Assembly (NCBI RefSeq): GCF_001549985.1
Contig: NZ_LROZ01000014.1
Span: 37,958 to 101,957 of the forward strand
Direction: 5' to 3'
Source: Myroides odoratus
GTDB lineage: Bacteria; Bacteroidota; Bacteroidia; Flavobacteriales; Flavobacteriaceae
DNA: 64,000 bases
The notes beneath the pieces were generated by a model. That model saw only the letters and a program-made list of their open reading frames with translations. It did no database searches and was not told where the DNA came from. Made by a program: the position numbers and the translations under genes. Of this stretch, positions 16,609-26,638 are shown piece after piece; position 1 is the first letter of the stretch; every line of letters begins with the position of its first letter.

Positions 16609-17913
16609 TTATTTTAAAGCTTGTTTAAAAGCTAGTAAAGCTCGTTCCCTAGCTAGTTTATGCTCCACTATAGGAGTAAGATAAGTAGATTCTTCATACT
16701 GAGGAATCCACTTTTTTATGTAATTGAACTCTTTGTCAAACTTCTTTTGTTGTTCTGCGGGATTAAAAACTCTAAAATAAGGAGCAGCATCACAACCACA
16801 TCCTGCGGCCCATTGCCAATTCCCCACATTTAGAGCTAGGTCATAATCATTGAGGTGTTGAGCAAAATAGGCTTCTCCCCAACGCCAATCAATCAATAAG
16901 TGTTTCACTAAAAAACTAGCAACTACCATACGCACGCGATTGTGCATATATCCCGTTTGGTTCAATTCGCGCATTCCTGCATCCACTAGTGGATACCCTG
17001 TTTCTCCTTTACACCAAGCCTCAAATTCTGCTTCGTTATTTCGCCATTGTATATTTTCATATTCTCTTTTAAAACAGGCTCTTGCCGATTGTGGATAATG
17101 GTATAAGATGCTCATAAAAAACTCCCTCCAAATCAATTGGCTCAACCAGGTTTCATTATCATGCAAGGCTTGTCGCACACAAGCGCGAATAGATACTGTT
17201 CCAAATCGCAATGCAATTCCCAAACGCGTGGTAGCATCTAAGGCTGGATAATCGCGATTGGCTGTATAATTTTGAATGATGGATGAATCAAAGGCTGGTG
17301 TTGTAAAGTCAAATTTCGTTTCTGCATCATAGCCCAACTCCGTTAAGCTTGGCATCACTTGATTCTCTTTTTTAGCAACAAAATAATCTGCTTTTAAGTC
17401 CAAAGTCCAAGCTAGTAAATGCTGTTCTGTCAGCCTACTTCTCCATAATTTAGCATAAGGCGTATAAACTTTATAAGGAGTCTGATCACTTTTCAGCAAT
17501 TCATTTGCTTCAAAAATCACTTGATCTTTATAAGCATAAAAAGGAATAGCATGCGTTGCTAAAAAAGCATGAACAGCTACATCTCGTTTACGCGTTGCTG
17601 GTTCGTAATCTGCATTGGTATAAACCGCCTTGATTGCATAGGTTTGTACAAGTTGTTCAAAAACAGGTAAGACTGCGTTATGATAAAAAGCCACTTGACT
17701 GTTATGCTCTTGCAAGAGCGTATTGACTTGTTCTAACGCTTGATACAAATATTGTACTCGTTTATCTGCTGTATTTGGAAATTGCGCCAAGATATCCGTA
17801 TCAAAAATGAATATCGGCAACACTTTTTTTCCTGATTTTATAGCATGATATAAACCTACATTGTCATGTAAGCGAATATCCCTTCGATACCAAAAAATTA
17901 CAATTTCTTCCAT
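16609..17913 (-). CDS. phrB: Deoxyribodipyrimidine photolyase (CPD photolyase class I/cryptochrome family)
   Basis: 434 residues. The N-terminal antenna-binding Rossmann domain begins FWYRRDIRLHDNVGLYHAI and continues IFIFDTDIL. The C-terminal FAD domain shows the hallmark TGYMHNRVRMVVASFLVKHL, WRWGEAYFAQHLNDYDLALN and NWQWAAGCGCDAAPYFRVFNP. It uses blue light to reverse cyclobutane pyrimidine dimers. The normal FAD-site residues are present, so a repair enzyme is favoured over a pure cryptochrome. It is separated from the upstream transporter gene by a strong terminator. Confidence 0.92.
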   Translation of the reverse strand: MEEIVIFWYRRDIRLHDNVGLYHAIKSGKKVLPIFIFDTDILAQFPNTADKRVQYLYQALEQVNTLLQEHNSQVAFYHNAVLPVFEQLVQTYAIKAVYTNADYEPATRKRDVAVHAFLATHAIPFYAYKDQVIFEANELLKSDQTPYKVYTPYAKLWRSRLTEQHLLAWTLDLKADYFVAKKENQVMPSLTELGYDAETKFDFTTPAFDSSIIQNYTANRDYPALDATTRLGIALRFGTVSIRACVRQALHDNETWLSQLIWREFFMSILYHYPQSARACFKREYENIQWRNNEAEFEAWCKGETGYPLVDAGMRELNQTGYMHNRVRMVVASFLVKHLLIDWRWGEAYFAQHLNDYDLALNVGNWQWAAGCGCDAAPYFRVFNPAEQQKKFDKEFNYIKKWIPQYEESTYLTPIVEHKLARERALLAFKQALK

Positions 17914-17931
17914 ATTAGTAAGTCCTACTAA

Positions 17932-17965
17932 AAAGACCCTTTATTAAATGGAATAAAGGGTCTTT
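17932..17965 (-). terminator. Terminator of the sdh-porin-transporter operon
   Basis: Perfect 14-bp stem AAAGACCCTTTATT with complement and 6-base loop, 19 bases after the transporter stop; the minus-strand arm ends in TCTTTTT. Confidence 0.82.
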
Positions 17966-17983
17966 AAAGATAACTTTTTTTAT

Positions 17984-19414
17984 TTAAAAATAACCAATAA
18001 TACTGAGCCAAGTTGTTCCCACTACCAAATAAATCGCTAGCAATAGGAGACCGATGATCAATCCATACGTCCACCAAGACTTCAATTCAACATAACCACT
18101 TCCGAAAAATACAGGAGCTGGGCCATGTCCATAATGTGTCAAGGTTCCATAGATAGATCCCATATATCCAAGAGTTAAAGCCAATAACATTGGTGGCACA
18201 CCTAAGGATACACCAACTCCCAAAAGGGCAGCATACATTGCCGCAACGTGAGCAGTTGCACTAGCAAATATATAGTGACTAAAGAAATAAACAATGATAA
18301 TTAGAGGATAAGCATAATGCCAATCAATTCCTCCCATTTGTGCCTTAACTAAATCACTAAACCAGCCAATAAATCCAAGCGTATTCAATGAACTAGCCAT
18401 CATTACTAACACTGCAAACCACACAATGGTATCCCAAGCGCCTTTTTCTGATTTGACATCATCCCATGTTAATACAGAAGTCAACAATAAGATAGCTAAT
18501 CCGATAAAAGCTGTAGTTGTTGCATCAATCGTGAATAAATCTCCTGTAATCCACAAGAAGAGCAAGATAAAAAAGGTCACTAACATCAACTTTTCTGGCA
18601 ATGTTAATTTCCCCATTTCTCTTAATTTCTCTGTAGCAATTTTTGGGGCATCCCCTGTTTTCTTTAATTCTGGTGGATAAATTTTATACAACACCAAAGG
18701 AGTAAGGAGGAATGCAAGCGCCCCAGGTATAAAACCTCCAACGGCCCAATTCATCCAGCTAATATTAATTCCAATATCGGCAGCAAACTTCTGACACATC
18801 GGATTACTTGCCGTACCAGTTAAGAACATGGCTGATGTAATCAGGTTCAAGTAGTAGCAATTCAAAGTTAAAAAAGAGCCTACTTTCTTTTTTGTTTCTT
18901 CTTTTGATGGGTCAGAACCAAAATTCATCGCCATCGATTTCATGATGGGATATATAATTCCACCCCCACGAGCTGTATTACTCGGAATAGCAGGTGCTAA
19001 TACCAAATCGGCCAATCCTAATCCATACGCTAACCCTAACGTACTTTTACCAAAAGCACGAATAAATAAGTAAGCAATACGATTCCCTAACCCTGTTTTA
19101 ATAAAACCTCTAGCAATAAAGAATGAGATTCCAATTAGCCAAATAACCTTATCTCCAAATCCTTTTAAACTAAGCGTAATAGATTGTCCTGCATTTCCTG
19201 GTGCTAACAATTGAAAGAATGCCGTAAGTCCCACAGCAATCATACACATGGTCCCCATAGGAGCAGCTTTGAGGATAATCCCTAAAATAGTACTCACAAA
19301 AATGGCAAACAAATGCCAAGCTTCTGGTGTTACTCCCTCTGGGATGGGACAAAACCAAAGTAATATCCCTATTACTACGGTAATTCCGAAATTTTTTAAA
19401 TTTACTTCTTTCAT
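17984..19414 (-). CDS. DASS-family (SLC13/CitT) sodium- or antiport-coupled dicarboxylate transporter
   Basis: 476 residues with about 11-12 hydrophobic segments across the whole length. Family hallmarks include PEAWHLFAIFVSTILGIILKA, APAIPSNTARGGGIIYPI (first SNT-type motif) and FLTGTASNPMCQK (second substrate/Na+ site region). The subgroup with GYMGSIYGTLTHYGHGPAPVF resembles plastid 2-oxoglutarate/malate and bacterial citrate/succinate or tartrate antiporters. Inner membrane. Its place at the end of a run sdhC-sdhA-sdhB-porin-transporter strongly suggests succinate, fumarate or malate as substrate. Confidence 0.88.
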   Translation of the reverse strand: MKEVNLKNFGITVVIGILLWFCPIPEGVTPEAWHLFAIFVSTILGIILKAAPMGTMCMIAVGLTAFFQLLAPGNAGQSITLSLKGFGDKVIWLIGISFFIARGFIKTGLGNRIAYLFIRAFGKSTLGLAYGLGLADLVLAPAIPSNTARGGGIIYPIMKSMAMNFGSDPSKEETKKKVGSFLTLNCYYLNLITSAMFLTGTASNPMCQKFAADIGINISWMNWAVGGFIPGALAFLLTPLVLYKIYPPELKKTGDAPKIATEKLREMGKLTLPEKLMLVTFFILLFLWITGDLFTIDATTTAFIGLAILLLTSVLTWDDVKSEKGAWDTIVWFAVLVMMASSLNTLGFIGWFSDLVKAQMGGIDWHYAYPLIIIVYFFSHYIFASATAHVAAMYAALLGVGVSLGVPPMLLALTLGYMGSIYGTLTHYGHGPAPVFFGSGYVELKSWWTYGLIIGLLLLAIYLVVGTTWLSIIGYF

Positions 19415-19443
19415 AGAAGGAGTTTTTTATTGTTGTTCTTTAT

Positions 19444-20628
19444 TTACTGTAATCGACACTGAAATTGAATAAAGGCAAGATTTGAGTTATATGATTTTGT
19501 ATGCTCAATATTCGTTTTATAATTGTCGATTTGCATTCCTACTTGTAATCGAGCACCATAGTTCTTTAAAAATTCTAAACTCACCATGGGAATCCAAGTT
19601 TGTCTTCCATTGGAATTGAGGTGTGCATTACCATCTAAGTATTCGTAACGACAAGAAAGTTCAATCGTTTGCAATCGTTTCTTCCCTAAATCATAGCGAA
19701 CATTTGGCAGAATATAAAAACTCTTCATCAAATAATCTTTCACCTCACCTATACGCGTATCGAGGGGTTGGCTAAAATACAAATTGTGATTGACCCCTTG
19801 CTTTGCTTCTACCTGAAAATCAATACTCCAACGATCTCCTAGTGGAAAAAAAGCAGTAGCTTCTGTCCCCACGGCATATACCGTTTTCTTTTCCACTTCT
19901 CCTACTCCTCCACTAATTCCAACATTAATCTTGTGTTTGTCATTGACATTAAATAACAATCGGCTGGAATAGTGTTTTCCGTCATCTTTATCCGTTTTGT
20001 TCTTACCATTTCCATTCGTCACTGAAAATCCATAACTCATCGGAACTTTACCTAGATCAACACTCCCTGTTACCCCAACTCCAATTTGGAAGCTCATCCA
20101 ACTATTATCACTAAAGAGATAGTAGGAATTAGAATAATCAATGGATTTTACAATATCCACAGGATAAGTCTCTTCCATTCCGAATGAGGGTCTAAACTGT
20201 CCAACCGTAAATTGTAAATAGCGATTTATGGTATATTTGGCATATGCATTTTCAAGAACTTTGTGTTTAGGATCAGATTTGAAATCCGCAAGATTTACTA
20301 AAGCAACTACTTCTAAGTTTTCTGTTACCTTGGCATTCATAGAAACGCGCATTCGCTTTACTTCAAAAGAATTATTTGTTCCTTCTCCATCCCCATAGTG
20401 CAAACCATCAATATCCACACCCTTTTTAAAGTTATTTAAAAAACGAGTTTGAAAAACACCACCTACTTTAAACTGAGGATATTTTTGTGTTGGATCATTT
20501 AATACAATCTTATCTTCAAACACCTTAACCGTGTCTTGTACAATCGTTTGTTCTTGAGCTGTACTAGTAAATACAGTTAAAAAGCTTATCCCGCAAAGGA
20601 ATAAGCTTTTTTTCATTTTCATTTTCAT
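19444..20628 (-). CDS. OprO/OprP-like outer-membrane porin
   Basis: 394 residues. Signal peptide to about FTSTAQ, then alternating amphipathic beta strands with many aromatic-ended segments and a C terminus FIQFQCRLQ typical of an outer-membrane barrel. FKVGGVFQTRFLNNF, VKRMRVSMNAKVTENLEVVALVNLADF and YLQFTVGQFRPSFGMEE match the phosphate-selective porin O/P family. The family name does not fix the solute: being between sdhB and a dicarboxylate transporter gene, it more likely admits dicarboxylates. Three adjacent Met codons (MKMKMKK) leave the exact start uncertain by four codons. Confidence 0.83.
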   Translation of the reverse strand: MKMKMKKSLFLCGISFLTVFTSTAQEQTIVQDTVKVFEDKIVLNDPTQKYPQFKVGGVFQTRFLNNFKKGVDIDGLHYGDGEGTNNSFEVKRMRVSMNAKVTENLEVVALVNLADFKSDPKHKVLENAYAKYTINRYLQFTVGQFRPSFGMEETYPVDIVKSIDYSNSYYLFSDNSWMSFQIGVGVTGSVDLGKVPMSYGFSVTNGNGKNKTDKDDGKHYSSRLLFNVNDKHKINVGISGGVGEVEKKTVYAVGTEATAFFPLGDRWSIDFQVEAKQGVNHNLYFSQPLDTRIGEVKDYLMKSFYILPNVRYDLGKKRLQTIELSCRYEYLDGNAHLNSNGRQTWIPMVSLEFLKNYGARLQVGMQIDNYKTNIEHTKSYNSNLAFIQFQCRLQ

Positions 20629-20647
20629 TGTTATATCATTTTCATTT

Positions 20648-21403
20648 TTACTTCTTTTTAAACTTGAGGAAACTCGCTCGATTGTATTCGTAATTCATAC
20701 GAGCAATATTCAATACCGAAATTCCCTGCGGGCATTCAACCTCACAAGCCTCAGTATTGGAACAGTGGCCGAATCCTTCTTCATCCATTTGCATAATCAT
20801 AGTTAAGGCACGTTCTTTTCGTTCTTGTTGAGATTGAGGTAATAAGGCCAATTGCGTAATTTTTGCAGAGGTAAATAAAGCTGCACTACCATTTTTACAT
20901 GTAGCTACACAAGCCCCACACCCAATACAAGCGGCTGAGTCAAAAGCAGCTTCTGCCGTTTCATGTGATACAGGAATGGTATTCGCTTCAGGGGCTTGCC
21001 CTGTATTTACCGATACATATCCTCCAGCCGAAATAATGCGATCAAACGCACTTCGATCCACTTTCAAATCTTTTTTAACAGGAAAACCTGCAGCTTTGAA
21101 AGGTTCAATCAAAATTGTTTCTCCATCTTTAAACTCTCTCATATGCAACTGACAAGTCGTAGTATTTTCTAACGGCCCATGTGCATTTCCATTGATAACA
21201 ACTCCACATTGCCCACAAATTCCTTCCCTACAATCATGATCAAATTCAATAGGATCTTCTTTCTTTGAAATTAATTGTTCATTTAACGTGTCCAACATTT
21301 CCAAAAAAGACATGTGTGTATTTACATTATCTATCGCATAATCTACAAGTTTTCCTTCCGATTTACGATCTTTCTGTCTCCATATTTTAAGATTCAATTT
21401 CAT
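20648..21403 (-). CDS. sdhB: Succinate dehydrogenase/fumarate reductase iron-sulfur subunit
   Basis: 251 residues. The N-terminal 2Fe-2S ferredoxin domain has CREGICGQCGVVINGN plus a later TTCQL cysteine; the C-terminal domain has CIGCGACVATCKNGS (4Fe-4S) and CSNTEACEVECPQGI (3Fe-4S region). It passes electrons between the flavoprotein and the haem subunit in complex II. It follows sdhA by 8 bases and precedes the porin gene by 19 bases. Confidence 0.96.
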   Translation of the reverse strand: MKLNLKIWRQKDRKSEGKLVDYAIDNVNTHMSFLEMLDTLNEQLISKKEDPIEFDHDCREGICGQCGVVINGNAHGPLENTTTCQLHMREFKDGETILIEPFKAAGFPVKKDLKVDRSAFDRIISAGGYVSVNTGQAPEANTIPVSHETAEAAFDSAACIGCGACVATCKNGSAALFTSAKITQLALLPQSQQERKERALTMIMQMDEEGFGHCSNTEACEVECPQGISVLNIARMNYEYNRASFLKFKKK

Positions 21404-21411
21404 AGCCTCTA

Positions 21412-23331
21412 TTATTTATAACTACGGATAGTCGGTTTTACGTATTCAAATGTTAGTTCTTCTTTATTCAAAATAGGTTCTTGATCTAGTGATCCTGGCC
21501 ATTCCCATGCGGAAATAAACTGGAATTTCTCGTCATTACGAGCAGCTTCCCCTTCTTCTGTTTGGTATTCCTCTCTGAAGTGAGCCCCACAAGATTCATC
21601 ACGCGTTAAAGCATCATAACACATCAACGTTCCTATTTCTAAGTAGTCCGCTACGCGTCCTGCTTTCTCTAATTCCGAATTGATTGTTGCATTGGTTCCA
21701 GGAACATGGACATTTTGATAAAATTCAGCTCTCAACTTCTTGATTTCTTCGATAGCAAATGTCAATCCTTCTTTGGTACGTGCTAAACCGCAATAATCAT
21801 ACAGTAATTTACCTAATTTCTTATGGTAATAATCGACCGTTTTATCCCCTTTAATTTTCAACAGGCTTTCTAACTTGTCTTTAACTTCTTGTTCTGCTTT
21901 CTCAAATTCAGGATGATCTGTGGTAATTTTACCAACTCTAATTTGATCCGCTAAATAGTTTGCAATAGTATAAGGAGCGATGAAATATCCATCCACAGAC
22001 GCTTGCAATAAAGAATTTGCTCCTAATCTATTTGCTCCGTGATCCGCAAAATTCGCTTCTCCTAATGCAAATAAACCAGGAATCGTCGTCATTAATTCAT
22101 AATCTACCCAAAGTCCACCCATAGAGAAGTGAGCAGCAGGTGAAATCATCATAGGCTCTTTATAGGCGTTTATTCCAGTAATTTTCTCATACATGGTAAA
22201 CAGGTTCCCATATTTTTCAGCAATTTTCGCTTGGCCTTGTTCTTTAATTGCTTTAGAGAAATCGAGGTAAACGGCATTTTTCAACGGACCTACACCATAA
22301 CCCGCATCAATGCGTTCTTTAGCCGCACGAGAAGAAATATCACGAGGAGCTAAGTTTCCAAACGCAGGATAACGTCTTTCTAAATAATAATCTCTTTCCT
22401 CTTCTGGAATATCATTAGCGACTCTAGTTTCATTTAAGTTTTTAGGCACCCAAATACGTCCATCATTACGTAATGATTCAGACATTAAGGTCAATTTGGA
22501 TTGATAATCTCCAGATTGTGGTAATGATGTAGGGTGAATTTGCGTCCAACTTGGTGAAGCGAAATAGGCTCCTTTTTTATGTGCTCTCCAAATAGCAGAA
22601 CCATTACACCCCATAGCAAGTGTTGACAAATAATAGATCTTACCAAAACCTCCTGTTGCTAAAACAACAGCGTGTGCAGCATGTCTTTCAATTTCTCCCG
22701 TTTCAAGATTTCGTACAATAACACCACGAGCTTTACCATCAATTACAACTAAATCTAACATTTCATGCGAAGAAAACAACTCTACAGTTTTCTTATTTAC
22801 CTGACGCATAAGCGCTTGATATGTTCCCAAAAGCAATTGTTGCCCTGTTTGTCCACGCGCATAAAACGTTCGACTTACTTGCACTCCTCCAAAAGAGCGA
22901 TTATTCAAGTATCCGCCATATTCTCTACCAAAAGGAACCCCTTGAGCCACAGCTTGGTCAATTAAGTTCACCGAACATTCGGCCAAGCGATAAACGTTCG
23001 CTTCCCTTGCTCTAAAGTCTCCTCCTTTTAATGTATCTACAAACATTCTGTAAATACTATCTCCATCATTTTTATAGTTTTTAGCCGCATTTACTCCTCC
23101 TTGTGCCGCTACAGAGTGTGCACGACGAGGGGTATCTTGAAAGCAAAACGATTTTACATTATATCCCATTTCTCCCAAAGAGGCTGCTACAGAACTACCT
23201 GCTAATCCAGTTCCAATTACAATAACATCCAGCTTTTTTCTATTTGCAGGATTAACCAAACGAGCATTCTTTTTATAGTTAAACCATTTATCTTCTAATG
23301 GTCCTTCAGGAATTTTTGCATCTAATTTCAT
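21412..23331 (-). CDS. sdhA: Succinate dehydrogenase/fumarate reductase flavoprotein subunit
   Basis: 639 residues from the ATG at 23329-23331 ([16 protein letters not shown]). The frame is open 20 codons further but that would overlap sdhC and lacks similarity. FAD-binding [20 protein letters not shown], the covalent-FAD histidine context [18 protein letters not shown], and substrate-site TQIHPTSLP and [12 protein letters not shown] are all visible. The long form with this domain pattern is that of B-type (Bacteroides/epsilonproteobacterial-like) enzymes. It oxidises succinate to fumarate, or the reverse with low-potential quinol. Confidence 0.96.
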   Translation of the reverse strand: MKLDAKIPEGPLEDKWFNYKKNARLVNPANRKKLDVIVIGTGLAGSSVAASLGEMGYNVKSFCFQDTPRRAHSVAAQGGVNAAKNYKNDGDSIYRMFVDTLKGGDFRAREANVYRLAECSVNLIDQAVAQGVPFGREYGGYLNNRSFGGVQVSRTFYARGQTGQQLLLGTYQALMRQVNKKTVELFSSHEMLDLVVIDGKARGVIVRNLETGEIERHAAHAVVLATGGFGKIYYLSTLAMGCNGSAIWRAHKKGAYFASPSWTQIHPTSLPQSGDYQSKLTLMSESLRNDGRIWVPKNLNETRVANDIPEEERDYYLERRYPAFGNLAPRDISSRAAKERIDAGYGVGPLKNAVYLDFSKAIKEQGQAKIAEKYGNLFTMYEKITGINAYKEPMMISPAAHFSMGGLWVDYELMTTIPGLFALGEANFADHGANRLGANSLLQASVDGYFIAPYTIANYLADQIRVGKITTDHPEFEKAEQEVKDKLESLLKIKGDKTVDYYHKKLGKLLYDYCGLARTKEGLTFAIEEIKKLRAEFYQNVHVPGTNATINSELEKAGRVADYLEIGTLMCYDALTRDESCGAHFREEYQTEEGEAARNDEKFQFISAWEWPGSLDQEPILNKEELTFEYVKPTIRSYK

Positions 23332-23342
23332 AACAACTTGTA

Positions 23343-23993
23343 TTAATGGGTGATATAAATATAAATAGGCATTAAAGCGAAACCAACACATAAGATAACC
23401 GCATAAGCGATCCCGAATACATTAATCCATCGTACGTATTTAGGGTGAAATAACCCTAGTGTTCGAACACCACTCGTGATACCGTGAATCAGGTGATAAG
23501 CAAGTGCAATCATCGCTATTACATAAACGACAACTAACCAAAGTTCTTGAAATGCTGTAACAACAACCGTATACAAGTCCTTATTGCCATTGGCATCTAA
23601 ACCAATCTCACCAAATTTATAGACGTACCAAAAGTTTTGAAAGTGCAGTACGAGGAAAATCAAGATAATTACGCCTAATACTCCCATATTTCGGCTATAC
23701 CATTTACTGGCTCTTCCTCTATTATCGCGCTTGTAACTACCTCCTGCTTTTTGATTCATTGAGGTAATAATCAGTGCATAAATAGCATGCCCTAAAATGG
23801 ATAAATAAAGCACATAAGAGACGGCTTTTACCAACGGGTTCCCAGTTAAGAAATGGGAATAAGCATTAAAGCTTTGTTGTGCATGTTCAGGTTCTAGAAA
23901 CAACTGTGTATTCCCTAAAAAGTGAATCAGTAAAAAGAAACACAGAAACAACCCAGTCCCTGCCATTACAATCTTTCTTGAGAGTGTATTCAT
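23343..23993 (-). CDS. sdhC: Succinate dehydrogenase cytochrome b subunit (b558 type)
   Basis: 216 residues with five hydrophobic segments, the single-anchor B-type subunit that binds two haems; no sdhD is present or expected. Conserved histidines lie in [26 protein letters not shown] and [15 protein letters not shown], fitting axial haem ligands. It anchors complex II in the inner membrane and reacts with menaquinone. It is the first gene of the operon, with a consensus promoter at 24078-24107. Confidence 0.94.
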   Translation of the reverse strand: MNTLSRKIVMAGTGLFLCFFLLIHFLGNTQLFLEPEHAQQSFNAYSHFLTGNPLVKAVSYVLYLSILGHAIYALIITSMNQKAGGSYKRDNRGRASKWYSRNMGVLGVIILIFLVLHFQNFWYVYKFGEIGLDANGNKDLYTVVVTAFQELWLVVVYVIAMIALAYHLIHGITSGVRTLGLFHPKYVRWINVFGIAYAVILCVGFALMPIYIYITH

Positions 23994-24077
23994 CTTATTT
24001 TTGTTTTAATAATTAATCCTTTAAATCTTCCAATAACCTTACTCTTTGCTTCTTGAATGTAACTGCATAAATAGTAC

Positions 24078-24107
24078 CAAAAATAGACACGCATTACTTT
24101 CGCTCAA
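24078..24107 (-). promoter_or_regulatory. Promoter of the sdhCAB operon (TTG-N19-TATTTTTG)
   Basis: Minus-strand TTG (24107-24105), 19-base spacer, TATTTTTG (24085-24078), an exact fit to the Bacteroidota consensus. It leaves a 5' leader of about 75-80 nt before sdhC. Confidence 0.75.
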
Positions 24108-24385
24108 TTACAAACAAAACACCAAATAAACAGTATTTTATAATTTATTGTAATCAAATAATTTTATTTTGTACTAAATTTAGCAAATATTTTAAAAAAT
24201 TTAAAAAAAATAGATTCATTTTACATGTATTATAAATAATACAGAACGATTATAAATTATCGCAGTATTTATTTAAATTTTAAGAATCGTCTTTTCAAAG
24301 AAATGGTTATCTTGAAAAAATGAAATTAAAAAAATATTTTCCCTAAAAATGTAACAAATATCATATTTAGTCAACTAATTGTAAT
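24108..24385. other. AT-rich divergent intergenic region
   Basis: Between sdhC and the sigma factor gene. Very AT-rich with long A and T runs (for example around 24185-24215). Apart from the sdh promoter elements just to its left, I see no gene, RNA or clear inverted repeat. It must hold the promoter of the sigma factor operon, but no TAnnTTTG element stands out. Confidence 0.6.
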
Positions 24386-24883
24386 ATGAAACAAAATAAT
24401 GTAGAACAAGAGTTTATATCTTTATTGGAAGAGAACCAAAATCTCATCCATAAAATCTGTCGCTTGTATACAGATGAAGAATCTGCACATAAAGATTTGT
24501 TTCAAGAAATTTCGATTCAACTCTGGAAGGCTTATCCTAGTTTTAGAGGAGAATCCAAGTTTACAACTTGGGCCTATAGAATTGGTTTGAACACTGCCAT
24601 TTCACTTTTCCGGAAGAAAAACCGGCAAATCACCACGACGAGTTTCAATCCTATTATTCATCATTTTGAATACCAGGAATATAATGAAGAAGAAGAACAA
24701 CAACTCAAATTGATGTATCAAGCGCTTCACCAATTGAATGACATTGACAAAGCTTTAGTATTCATGTATCTCGAAAACAAAACCTATGAAGAAATTGCTG
24801 ATACACTTGGTATAAGTGAAGTCAATGCTCGAGTAAAAATGAATCGAATTAAAAGTAAATTAAAAAAAATATTAAATCCGTAA
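24386..24883 (+). CDS. ECF-type RNA polymerase sigma factor
   Basis: 165 residues. Region 2 contains DLFQEISIQLWKAYPSFRGESKFTTWAYRIGLN; region 4 has DKALVFMYLENKTYEEIADTLGISEVNARVKMNRIKSKLKK, a good helix-turn-helix. No region 1 or 3, so it is an extracytoplasmic-function-type sigma factor. The gene 14 bases downstream encodes a membrane protein and is the likely partner controlling it. The regulon is unknown. Confidence 0.92.
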   Translation: MKQNNVEQEFISLLEENQNLIHKICRLYTDEESAHKDLFQEISIQLWKAYPSFRGESKFTTWAYRIGLNTAISLFRKKNRQITTTSFNPIIHHFEYQEYNEEEEQQLKLMYQALHQLNDIDKALVFMYLENKTYEEIADTLGISEVNARVKMNRIKSKLKKILNP

Positions 24884-24897
24884 GGATTCACTATAGT

Positions 24898-25509
24898 ATG
24901 GATGAACTTGACTTATTAAAAAAACATTGGAACGCCAACCATAACTTTCCAAAAGTGTCAAAGGACGAGATTAGTGGGATGATTCACAAAAAATCATCTT
25001 CTATTGTGATGTGGATATTTATCATCAGTGTTATTGAATTTCTAGGCTTAAACTTAGCTAGTTTTTTCCTCTTTAATGATGACAGTGAATTAAAAGGAAA
25101 CAGCAGCCCAGTTTTTGAATTTATTGTCAATAATATTGATTATGTCAGCGGTTTAATCTCGTTGATATTCATTGTGGCCTTTTACATCAAATACCGCAAA
25201 ATTTGCGTAGCAGATAATACCAAAAATTTAATGAAGCAGATTCTTCAAACGAAGAAAATGGTAAATTACTATATAGCAATCAATATTTCGATCATTTCCA
25301 TTTTATCTCTTTTTGCGGCTATTACCATTTTAACTGCAGATAACGACCCTACACATGGATGGTCTTACTACATCTTTATTATTGGGATATTCTTGTTTTT
25401 ATTTTTAATCTTTTTCGGAATTATCTGGTTGTACTACCGCGTTGTATACGGGATTTTAATTAAACGTTTGATGAAAAATTACCAAGAACTTGAAAAAATA
25501 GAGGATTAA
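24898..25509 (+). CDS. Four-helix membrane protein, possible anti-sigma partner
   Basis: 203 residues. A short soluble N-terminal part (DLLKKHWNANHNFPKVSKDEISGMIHKKSSS) precedes four hydrophobic segments at about 37-60, 80-100, 128-150 and 158-185, and an acidic C-terminal tail. No zinc anti-sigma motif (HX3CX2C) is present. The order ECF sigma factor followed by such a protein is common in Flavobacteriaceae, so a role in holding the sigma factor is reasonable by context only. Confidence 0.7.
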   Translation: MDELDLLKKHWNANHNFPKVSKDEISGMIHKKSSSIVMWIFIISVIEFLGLNLASFFLFNDDSELKGNSSPVFEFIVNNIDYVSGLISLIFIVAFYIKYRKICVADNTKNLMKQILQTKKMVNYYIAINISIISILSLFAAITILTADNDPTHGWSYYIFIIGIFLFLFLIFFGIIWLYYRVVYGILIKRLMKNYQELEKIED

Positions 25510-25552
25510 TGTTGTACCTTGGATACTCATTTTACTTTTCATTATTCAAGTT

Positions 25553-26491
25553 ATGACTATCACGCAATTACTATATGCCTTAGCTGTTGCAGAACACAAA
25601 AATTTTACGCTTGCAGCAGAAAAATCGTTTGTAACTCAACCTACATTGAGCATGCAAATTCAAAAATTAGAGGACGAACTAGGTGTTCAAATTTTTGATC
25701 GCACAACCAAACCTATTCAATTAACAGCAATTGGAGCTGTTATCATTGAGCAAGCACATAAAATAGTCAATGAATCGAATCGAATCAAAGATATTATTGA
25801 TCAAGAAAAAGGATTCATCGGAGGGGAATTTAAGTTGGGAATTATTCCTACCGTTACTCCTACTTTACTCCCCATGTTTATCAAATCCTTTGTAGGTAAA
25901 TACCCTAAAGTACATTTGATTATTGAAGAATATACCACAGAGGAAATTATCACTCGACTACGCGGAGGTTATCTCGATGCTGCTATTGTAGCAACGCCTT
26001 TGGAATTAGAAGATATTCGTGAAAAAGTACTCTATTATGAACCTTTTGTTGGCTATATTCCACAAAGTTTCCAACAGGAATTCGAGGGTAAACTCACTAC
26101 AGATCAACTGGATTTAAAAAAGCTCTTACTGCTTCAAGATGGCCATTGTTTTAGAGATGGCATCATCAATATTTGCAAAAACAAAAGTGCTGATACAGAT
26201 CGTCCTTTTTCACTAGAAAGTGGAAGCTTCGAAACGTTAATCCAGCTATCTAAAGAAGGACTAGGCTATACGCTTTTACCGTATTTACACACCTTGCAGC
26301 TCAATACAGAAGATCAACGTAATTTGATGCAGTTTGCTACTCCTCAACCCGCTAGAGAAATTAGTTTAATTCATACAACAAATGATTTAAAGCTTCAAAT
26401 TATCCAAGCCTTACACGAGACTATATTAGGAATTATCCGCGGGGCAATAGCTTTTCAAGATGTAAAAATTATTAGCCCAAAAAAGAAATAA
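25553..26491 (+). CDS. oxyR: Hydrogen-peroxide-sensing LysR regulator OxyR
   Basis: 312 residues. N-terminal winged helix (NFTLAAEKSFVTQPTLSMQIQKLEDELG) and C-terminal effector domain. Cys199 and Cys208 in LLLQDGHCFRDGIINICKN are eight residues apart and even have E. coli OxyR numbering, the redox pair that forms the H2O2-induced disulfide. It activates catalase, peroxiredoxin and related genes. No target gene lies next to it. A terminator is placed at 26587-26620. Confidence 0.92.
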   Translation: MTITQLLYALAVAEHKNFTLAAEKSFVTQPTLSMQIQKLEDELGVQIFDRTTKPIQLTAIGAVIIEQAHKIVNESNRIKDIIDQEKGFIGGEFKLGIIPTVTPTLLPMFIKSFVGKYPKVHLIIEEYTTEEIITRLRGGYLDAAIVATPLELEDIREKVLYYEPFVGYIPQSFQQEFEGKLTTDQLDLKKLLLLQDGHCFRDGIINICKNKSADTDRPFSLESGSFETLIQLSKEGLGYTLLPYLHTLQLNTEDQRNLMQFATPQPAREISLIHTTNDLKLQIIQALHETILGIIRGAIAFQDVKIISPKKK

Positions 26492-26586
26492 GTAGATCGA
26501 TATGAAAATGTAAAATCGTTATTTCGTACTCACAAAACGTAAAGAACAAATCTCACGATTTCACAACAAAACTCACCCTAAAATAA

Positions 26587-26620
26587 AAAAGGGAGTAAGA
26601 AAAAATTCTTACTCCCTTTT
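26587..26620. terminator. Bidirectional terminator between oxyR and the response regulator gene
   Basis: 15-bp perfect stem AAAAGGGAGTAAGAA with complement, 4-base A loop, A and T flanks on both sides. Confidence 0.85.
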
Positions 26621-26638
26621 ATTTTATTCAGGAAAAGA

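Noticed and set aside
21412..23391. A longer SdhA starting at 23391
   Set aside because: It would overlap sdhC and add residues unlike the family; the ATG at 23331 starts the conserved [10 protein letters not shown] sequence.
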